A stretch of 64,000 nt of DNA from Oceanisphaera profunda (GTDB lineage Bacteria > Pseudomonadota > Gammaproteobacteria > Enterobacterales > Aeromonadaceae), in NCBI RefSeq assembly GCF_002157895.1, contig NZ_CP021377.1:992001-1056000 (forward strand). Reading direction: 5' to 3'. Below, piece after piece: positions 59,222-64,000 of this stretch (the first letter of the stretch is position 1; each line of letters opens with the position of its first letter). Position numbers and translations under genes: made by a program. Under the pieces are notes generated by a model that saw only the letters and a program-made list of their open reading frames with translations, did no database searches and was not told the origin of the DNA.

Positions 59222-59802
59222 CAGTTTCTCAACAACAAATAAGCGATAACAGCGGCGGCCACACACAACCAACCCAAGATATCGATATAGCGGATAAGCT
59301 TGGCTTCCATGGGCGGCCCACCCCACTTCATGAGTCCCGCCACCATAAAGAAACGCAAGCCTCGGCCTACCAGTGACACTAGCACGAAGGGCAAGAACAT
59401 CATGCTCAGCATGCCGGCGGTGACGGTAAACACCTTATAAGGAATGGGCGTGAAGCTGGCGATAAAAATCACCCAAATGCCCCACTCACTAAACCACGCT
59501 TTAGCTATCTCAATTTTGCCCTCATAGCCCATGGAGGCAATAAAAGGCGCCACGACCGGATCCCAAAGCGCATAACCCAGCAGATAGCCAAAGGCGGCAC
59601 CCAGCACCGAGAAAAAGGTGGCCAGCCCCGCGTAATACCAAGCGCGCTGCGGTTTAGCCAGCGTCATGGGTGCCAGCATCACATCCACAGGTATCGGCCA
59701 AAAAATGGACTCAACAAAGCTATTTAAGGATAAATAAACCGGTGCGTGGCGATGCAAAGCCCAAATCATCACCTGTTGATACAACCGAGAAAAAATTTTC
59801 AC
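59221..59802 (-). CDS. yqaA: YqaA family inner-membrane protein (DedA/SNARE-associated)
   Basis: 193 residues with 4-5 membrane segments: [29 protein letters not shown], the E..FPIPxD-type DedA motif, [47 protein letters not shown] (the FxPIPYKxxTxxAG motif of the family), [17 protein letters not shown]. DedA-like proteins affect undecaprenyl phosphate or lipid recycling; the function of YqaA is unsettled. Overlaps pcm by 4 bp and nlpD by one. Confidence 0.92.
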   Translation of the reverse strand: MKIFSRLYQQVMIWALHRHAPVYLSLNSFVESIFWPIPVDVMLAPMTLAKPQRAWYYAGLATFFSVLGAAFGYLLGYALWDPVVAPFIASMGYEGKIEIAKAWFSEWGIWVIFIASFTPIPYKVFTVTAGMLSMMFLPFVLVSLVGRGLRFFMVAGLMKWGGPPMEAKLIRYIDILGWLCVAAAVIAYLLLRN

Positions 59803-60431
59803 TCAAGATCGCCTTTCACTAACGGGACAAAGCGCACCGGCTCTAATTCGGTACGGATAAATTGATTGCCATGGCGCTGATACAGCCATAACGATTGTTG
59901 GGTTTGGCCAACGGGGATCACCATACGCCCGCCATCGGCTAGTTGTGATAATAAGGCTTGGGGCGTTTCTTGCGCCGCCGCCGTGACCATAATGGCATCG
60001 AACGGTGCCTTACTTGCCCAGCCTTGCCAGCCGTCACCGTGTTTGGTGGACACATTATACAAATCGAGGCGCTGTAAGCGACGTCGCGCTTGATACTGCA
60101 ACGACTTAATGCGCTCTAAAGTACAGACCTGATCCACCAACTGCGCCAATACCGCCGTCTGAAAACCAGAGCCGGTGCCCACTTCCAACACGCGTTTAGG
60201 GTTGGGCTCTTGCTCAAGCAACACTTCGGTCATGCGCGCCACTATATACGGCTGGGAGATAGTCTGGCCAAAGCCTATCGGCAAGGCACTGTTATCCCAC
60301 GCCTTGTGCGACATAGCTTCGTCTACAAACTGCTCTCTGGGCAAGCAAGCAATGGCTTGCAGTACGCGTTCGTTGGTAATTCCCTGTTGTTGCAGCAAAT
60401 GATAAAGCCGCTGTCCTGCTAACGTAAGCAC
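59799..60431 (-). CDS. pcm: Protein-L-isoaspartate O-methyltransferase
   Basis: Repairs isoaspartyl residues in aged proteins using AdoMet. 210 residues: [42 protein letters not shown] (PIGxxQTISQP signature), [19 protein letters not shown] (AdoMet motif), [43 protein letters not shown]. Downstream of surE by 4 bp, the standard surE-pcm-(nlpD)-rpoS order. Confidence 0.96.
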   Translation of the reverse strand: MLTLAGQRLYHLLQQQGITNERVLQAIACLPREQFVDEAMSHKAWDNSALPIGFGQTISQPYIVARMTEVLLEQEPNPKRVLEVGTGSGFQTAVLAQLVDQVCTLERIKSLQYQARRRLQRLDLYNVSTKHGDGWQGWASKAPFDAIMVTAAAQETPQALLSQLADGGRMVIPVGQTQQSLWLYQRHGNQFIRTELEPVRFVPLVKGDLE

Positions 60432-60435
60432 CCTG

Positions 60436-61182
60436 TTACTCCACTTCTTTGATCCAGCTGGCTAATGCCGCCATCTTGCTGTGGGCCGTCATATCGATAG
60501 TGAGCGGCGTAATGGAGACATAGCCTCTTTCTACCGCATCAAAGTCGGTACCTTCGCCCGCATCATGAATGGCTCCCGGTGGTCCTATCCAATAAATGGG
60601 TCGGCCACGCGGATCATATTCTTTTAAGACCGGATCACAACGGTGACGATTACCCAAACGAGTCACTTTGATACCTTGAATTTCACTCAAGGGCAAGTCG
60701 GGCACATTCACATTTAGTATTTGATTAGTGGCCAGTGGCGCTCTTAATAAGCCTTGTACTAACAGGCAGGCGTAATGGGCGGCCGTGTCAAAGTGGCGGT
60801 CACCGCATAAGGAGATGGCCAAAGAGGGCAAGCCGAGGTGGCGGCCTTCGGTGGCGGCCGCAACCGTGCCAGAGTAGAGCACATCGTCGCCTAAATTGGC
60901 ACCGTGGTTAATACCTGCCACCACTAAGTCTGGGTCGGGATCCAGCAAGCAGTTTACCGCCCAATGCACGCAGTCTGTGGGTGTGCCCTTCACGGAATAG
61001 AATCCGCTGTCGTCGAGTTTATCGACCCGCAGCGGCACTTCTAGCGTCAAAGAATGACTGGCACCGCTGCGATTACGGTCCGGGGCTACCGTCACTACTT
61101 CGGCAAATTCAGATAAGGCGCGACTCAAGGTGCGAATGCCAAGCGCATTCACCCCATCGTCATTACTCACTAATATCTTCAT
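60436..61182 (-). CDS. surE: 5'/3'-nucleotidase SurE
   Basis: Metal-dependent survival protein hydrolysing nucleotides and exopolyphosphate. 248 residues: [23 protein letters not shown] with the metal-binding DD (8,9), [56 protein letters not shown]. Its start overlaps the truD stop by 20 bp. Confidence 0.96.
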   Translation of the reverse strand: MKILVSNDDGVNALGIRTLSRALSEFAEVVTVAPDRNRSGASHSLTLEVPLRVDKLDDSGFYSVKGTPTDCVHWAVNCLLDPDPDLVVAGINHGANLGDDVLYSGTVAAATEGRHLGLPSLAISLCGDRHFDTAAHYACLLVQGLLRAPLATNQILNVNVPDLPLSEIQGIKVTRLGNRHRCDPVLKEYDPRGRPIYWIGPPGAIHDAGEGTDFDAVERGYVSITPLTIDMTAHSKMAALASWIKEVE

Positions 61183-62227
61183 GCAGCTCGGCTTCCTTTA
61201 CCAGTTCACGCACCACACTGGTGGCATAGCTGCCAGCGGGTAACCAAAATGACAGACTTAAGCGATCGCCATTAAACTGCCAGCTCATCTCTTGGGGTTT
61301 AAGTAACAGCGGGCGACGCTCTTGTTTTAAGCCTTGATTCTCTAGCCCGTCGCATAAGTCTTTTTGCTCACTCAGCGCTGCCAGTTCTAACTCGGCGGCG
61401 GCCTCAATACTTGGTAAACGACCGCGGCCCCACATGGGTGCGCTCAAGCGTACATCGCCTGAGTCAAAACGCGCTTGCAAGGCATCATCCAGTGGATTGT
61501 CGTCATTAATGGTGAAAAAAGACTGGGTGCCCGCCAGCATTAAACAGTCGCCGGCCATTAATTGTTCACCTAAACCGGCACTTAAGCGCTGGCTGGCGGC
61601 CAAGTTAAATAAATAGCTGCGCGCCGCGGATAAATACATGGAGCGTTTATTGCGGTCTTTAATCTTGCGGCCATTAAACATGGCCCGCGCTTGATCTAAA
61701 TTGCCAAAGTGATGGCCAAAGCGTTGGTCGCCATAATAGTTAGGCACGCCGCGCGCTTGAATTGCGATTAAGCGGTGTTCAAATTCTTCTGGATCGCTAA
61801 CGACTAATTCATTTACGACTAGCTCAAACCAGTTACCTTTTAGGGCACCGATTTTTAGCTTCTTATTGTGGCGCGCGCGGGCCAAGATTTGTACGTCGCC
61901 ATTTTCTAGGCTAGAAAAATCTGGCTCCGCCTTACCGGGCAAATGCACGCCAAACCACTGCTCGGTCACCGCATGGCGATCTTTCAACCCCGCCCAGGTG
62001 ACTTCACGCTGAGTGACCCCAGCTACGCGAGCTAATTCGCGCGCTATCCACTGAGTATTTTGACCGCGTTTGCGAATATAGAGCAAGATATGCTCGCCTT
62101 CGCCGCAGGGTGCAAAGCCTAGATCTTCGCGCACTTTAAAATCTTCGGGCACGGTTTTTAAGCGGCCCGTAGCCGTAGGTTCACCGTGCAGATAATGCCA
62201 TTCGCCTATCCCAGAAGTCGCTGTCAT
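61163..62227 (-). CDS. truD: tRNA pseudouridine(13) synthase TruD
   Basis: Makes pseudouridine 13 in tRNA-Glu. 354 residues: [38 protein letters not shown], catalytic Asp in [23 protein letters not shown] (about Asp 82), [26 protein letters not shown], and [12 protein letters not shown]. Overlaps ispF by 4 bp and surE by 20. Confidence 0.95.
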   Translation of the reverse strand: MTATSGIGEWHYLHGEPTATGRLKTVPEDFKVREDLGFAPCGEGEHILLYIRKRGQNTQWIARELARVAGVTQREVTWAGLKDRHAVTEQWFGVHLPGKAEPDFSSLENGDVQILARARHNKKLKIGALKGNWFELVVNELVVSDPEEFEHRLIAIQARGVPNYYGDQRFGHHFGNLDQARAMFNGRKIKDRNKRSMYLSAARSYLFNLAASQRLSAGLGEQLMAGDCLMLAGTQSFFTINDDNPLDDALQARFDSGDVRLSAPMWGRGRLPSIEAAAELELAALSEQKDLCDGLENQGLKQERRPLLLKPQEMSWQFNGDRLSLSFWLPAGSYATSVVRELVKEAELHEDISE

Positions 62228-62700
62228 AGTTGCACCAGCAGCACCACGGCTTCTGCCGCTATGCCTTCTTTACGGCCCACAAAACCCAGCTGTTCGGTGG
62301 TGGTGGCCTTCACATTGATAAGGCTCACCGGCACTTGCAAATCGGCGGCGATATTAGCCACCATCGCATCGATAAACGGCGACAACTTAGGGGCTTGAGC
62401 CAGTACGGTAATGTCTGCATTGGCTAAGGCGTAGCCGGCGGCAGCCACTTTATTGACCACATCGCGCAGCAAGATGCGGCTATCGACGCCTTTATAGGCA
62501 GCGTCGGTATCGGGAAAATGGCGGCCAATATCACCGGCACCAATGGCGCCTAATAGCGCATCCGTGAGTGCGTGTAAAATGACGTCGCCGTCAGAGTGGG
62601 CCAATAAGCCTTGCTCATAAGGCACGGCCACGCCGGCCAGAATACAGGGGCCTTCGCCACCAAATTTATGCACGTCAAAACCGTGTCCAATTCGCATCAT
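62224..62700 (-). CDS. ispF: 2-C-methyl-D-erythritol 2,4-cyclodiphosphate synthase
   Basis: MEP pathway enzyme for isoprenoid precursors. 158 residues: [12 protein letters not shown] with the zinc ligands (Asp8, His10), [42 protein letters not shown], VDIxxx-type [44 protein letters not shown]. It normally follows ispD directly; here a 233-bp gap with a family B element separates them. Confidence 0.96.
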   Translation of the reverse strand: MMRIGHGFDVHKFGGEGPCILAGVAVPYEQGLLAHSDGDVILHALTDALLGAIGAGDIGRHFPDTDAAYKGVDSRILLRDVVNKVAAAGYALANADITVLAQAPKLSPFIDAMVANIAADLQVPVSLINVKATTTEQLGFVGRKEGIAAEAVVLLVQL

Positions 62701-62933
62701 GATTGTGATCTCTGTTGTCAGTTAAATACTGTCGTCTTACGCGGTACGCCACACGTTAAGGCAAGTTCAAAAGCTATTTTTGCCACGGAATACACGGAAA
62801 AAAACCGGAACAATTAAGATGAGATAAGAACGAAAACCTCTAGGTGTTAAGATCTTATAAACCATAAGCTATTTTGTCCTTTGAGCTAGCTCTTCGTCCG
62901 TGTGCTTCCGTGTATTCCGTGGCAAAGAAATCT
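62701..62933. repeat. Family B element between ispD and ispF
   Basis: A complete family B element at about 62776-62926, ends TATTTTTGCCACGGAATACA and GTGTATTCCGTGGCAAAGAA, about 20 bp inverted termini. The right end stops 7 bp before the ispD stop codon. ispD-ispF are usually adjacent or overlapping in gammaproteobacteria, so this is a clear insertion in an operon. Confidence 0.8.
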
Positions 62934-63662
62934 TTAGCTCTTCTCTAAAAAAAAGCTCGCTAGTGCTAAGTCTTCGGGGCGGGTGATCTTAATATTGTCG
63001 GCGCGCCCAGCTACTAATTTGGGATTAAAGCCCGCCCACTCCATAGCTGAGGCTTCATCGGTAATGGTGATGCCCGCGGCCAGCGCGCCCGATAAGGCTT
63101 GGCGCAGGGTGTCAGTCGCAAAGCATTGCGGCGTCAGTGCGTGCCACAGTTCATCCCGCGATACGCTGTTAGCAATGGCCCCTTGGCCATCGCCGCGCTT
63201 CATGGTGTCGCGCACTTGGCTGGCTAAAATTGCGCCTTGAGCTTGGCGACCGGCGCCCATAACCGCATCTAGGTCGGCAGAATGTAAACAAGGGCGCGCC
63301 GCATCGTGTACCAATACCCAGTCGGTGTTCACATGCGCCAGTGCATTAAGCACCGTATCGGCCCGCTCAGCTCCGCCTAGCACTTGCTGAATACGCGGGT
63401 GTTGCGCCAAGGGTAACTGCTCAAACCAAGTATCGTGCTCTGCTGTGGCCACGATAATAGCGCCAATGGCGGGATGTTTAAGCAAACGCGTCAGGGTTTG
63501 TTCAAGTACTGTGCTGTCCGCCAACGTTAAATATTGCTTAGGCCTGTCGGCGGCCATGCGGCTACCAATGCCGGCTGCGGGCACGATGGCAGTATAAATA
63601 CCAAGATCAGCTACGGCATTAATTAAGGCATTAGTAGTCACACGGAGATCAGTTGCGCTCAT
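62934..63662 (-). CDS. ispD: 2-C-methyl-D-erythritol 4-phosphate cytidylyltransferase
   Basis: MEP pathway step forming CDP-ME. 242 residues: AIVPAAGIGSRMAADRPKQYLTLADSTVLEQTL (CTP-binding loop with R and K), GGAERADTVLNAL, VLVHDAARPCLHSADLDAV, DTMKRGDGQGAIANSVSRDELWHALTPQCF, TDEASAMEWAG, DNIKITRPEDLALA. The N-terminal 18 residues before the core (MSATDLRVTTNALINAVA) are longer than in most homologues; no better start is seen. Its ATG overlaps the ftsB stop by 4 bp (63659-63662). Confidence 0.95.
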   Translation of the reverse strand: MSATDLRVTTNALINAVADLGIYTAIVPAAGIGSRMAADRPKQYLTLADSTVLEQTLTRLLKHPAIGAIIVATAEHDTWFEQLPLAQHPRIQQVLGGAERADTVLNALAHVNTDWVLVHDAARPCLHSADLDAVMGAGRQAQGAILASQVRDTMKRGDGQGAIANSVSRDELWHALTPQCFATDTLRQALSGALAAGITITDEASAMEWAGFNPKLVAGRADNIKITRPEDLALASFFLEKS

Positions 63663-63946
63663 GGGCTAGGTTTATCAGCAAGCAACAGTCGATAAAAGGT
63701 TTCGCCGGGTTTAATCATCCCCAGATCGTTACGCGCCAGCTCTTCCACTGCCGCCAGTCCTTTATTGAGATCTTCAATTTCCCGATACAATAAAGCGTTA
63801 CGGGTCACCAATTGTTCGTTATCGTCCATTTGACGAGTCACGTAGCTTTGAGCTTCATTGTATTCCGCCAAGCCATTTTTGCCCCGCCACAGATCATATT
63901 GCAGGGTACATAACACGGCGAGCAGTATTAGGGTTAGAATGCGCAT
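63659..63946 (-). CDS. ftsB: Cell division protein FtsB
   Basis: Small bitopic divisome protein forming the FtsQLB complex. 95 residues: N-terminal membrane segment (RILTLILLAVLCTLQYDLW, 2-20), leucine/Asn coiled coil (YVTRQMDDNEQLVTRNALLYREIEDLNKG) and the conserved EELARNDLGMIKPGETFYRLL. Normal length. First gene seen of the ftsB-ispD-ispF-truD-surE-pcm-yqaA-nlpD run. The next gene upstream (often eno) would lie beyond the window. Confidence 0.95.
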   Translation of the reverse strand: MRILTLILLAVLCTLQYDLWRGKNGLAEYNEAQSYVTRQMDDNEQLVTRNALLYREIEDLNKGLAAVEELARNDLGMIKPGETFYRLLLADKPSP

Positions 63947-64000
63947 GCTTCCTCCACGAATAGGCGGCTAGTTTCCCATATTCGGGCGCCGAACAAAAGA

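Overview
The window is a piece of gammaproteobacterial chromosome. Its conserved blocks are mrcA/pilMNOP/aroK-aroB-damX-dam-rpe-gph-trpS, recA-recX-alaS-csrA-tRNA-Ser-tRNA-Arg and mutS/rpoS-nlpD-yqaA-pcm-surE-truD-ispF-ispD-ftsB. This order, the oxyR / lipoamide-dehydrogenase-like / peroxiredoxin-glutaredoxin group and the moderate GC fit the Aeromonadales/Vibrionales side, perhaps a marine Oceanisphaera/Oceanimonas-like organism. That placement is inference; no rRNA is present to test it.

Layout. 1-1.3 kb: end of a YjeH-type amino-acid exporter and a decayed secretin fragment. 1.3-3.6 kb: glutathione-dependent formaldehyde oxidation (frmB, frmA). 4.2-5.1 kb: two complementary bacterioferritin subunits. 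5.3-6.3 kb: a frameshifted REP-associated tyrosine transposase (RAYT) between REP-like palindromes and a 159-bp tandem array. 6.5-8.3 kb: a lipoprotein and a small unknown. 8.3-16.4 kb: trpS, gph, rpe, dam, damX, aroB, aroK. 17.1-22.7 kb: pilP, pilO, pilN, pilM and divergent mrcA, with pilQ missing from its expected place. 22.9-27 kb: OxyR, a pyridine-nucleotide disulfide oxidoreductase and a Prx-Grx fusion with a 37-bp OxyR operator. 27.4-32.6 kb: dusA/zur, alr, dnaB and a Tim44-like membrane protein. 33.3-39.3 kb: three tRNA-Arg, tRNA-Ser, csrA, alaS (frameshifted in a G run), recX, and recA with a LexA box. 39.5-41 kb: pncC and a TSUP transporter. 41.2-49.9 kb: a probable catabolic island with two poorly known proteins, LysR, aldehyde dehydrogenase, M19 dipeptidase, BCCT transporter and RidA. 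50-53.5 kb: a double AAA+ ATPase and a WYL regulator. 54.3-64 kb: mutS, rpoS and the nlpD-to-ftsB run.

The most unusual property is between the genes. Almost every gap over about 200 bp is a mosaic of a few dispersed short repeats: (A) imperfect palindromes headed by GTAG, often as inverted pairs; (B) elements of about 150-180 bp bounded by TTTTGCCACGGAA / TTCCGTGGCAAA; (C) blocks built on AGCGCCGAGC / GAGCTTGGTGCT; (D) a CCTGACnnnnGTCAGG palindrome; (E) AT-rich palindromes built on AATGTTGAAT / ATTCAACATT; (F) short GTGAAGGGTGAA-like tandem words. They separate genes usually adjacent in operons (damX/dam, dam/rpe, ispD/ispF, frmA/frmB, recA/recX, recX/alaS), run into coding ends (dam, the WYL regulator) and create false N-terminal extensions (frmB, oxyR, rpe). 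Family A with the embedded RAYT looks like a REP/RAYT dispersal system; the catabolic island is the best candidate for an uncharacterised pathway.

All calls were made by reading; no database search was run. Two G-run frameshifts (alaS, certain as a reading-frame break; start of the gene ending at 41939, probable) may be sequencing errors.
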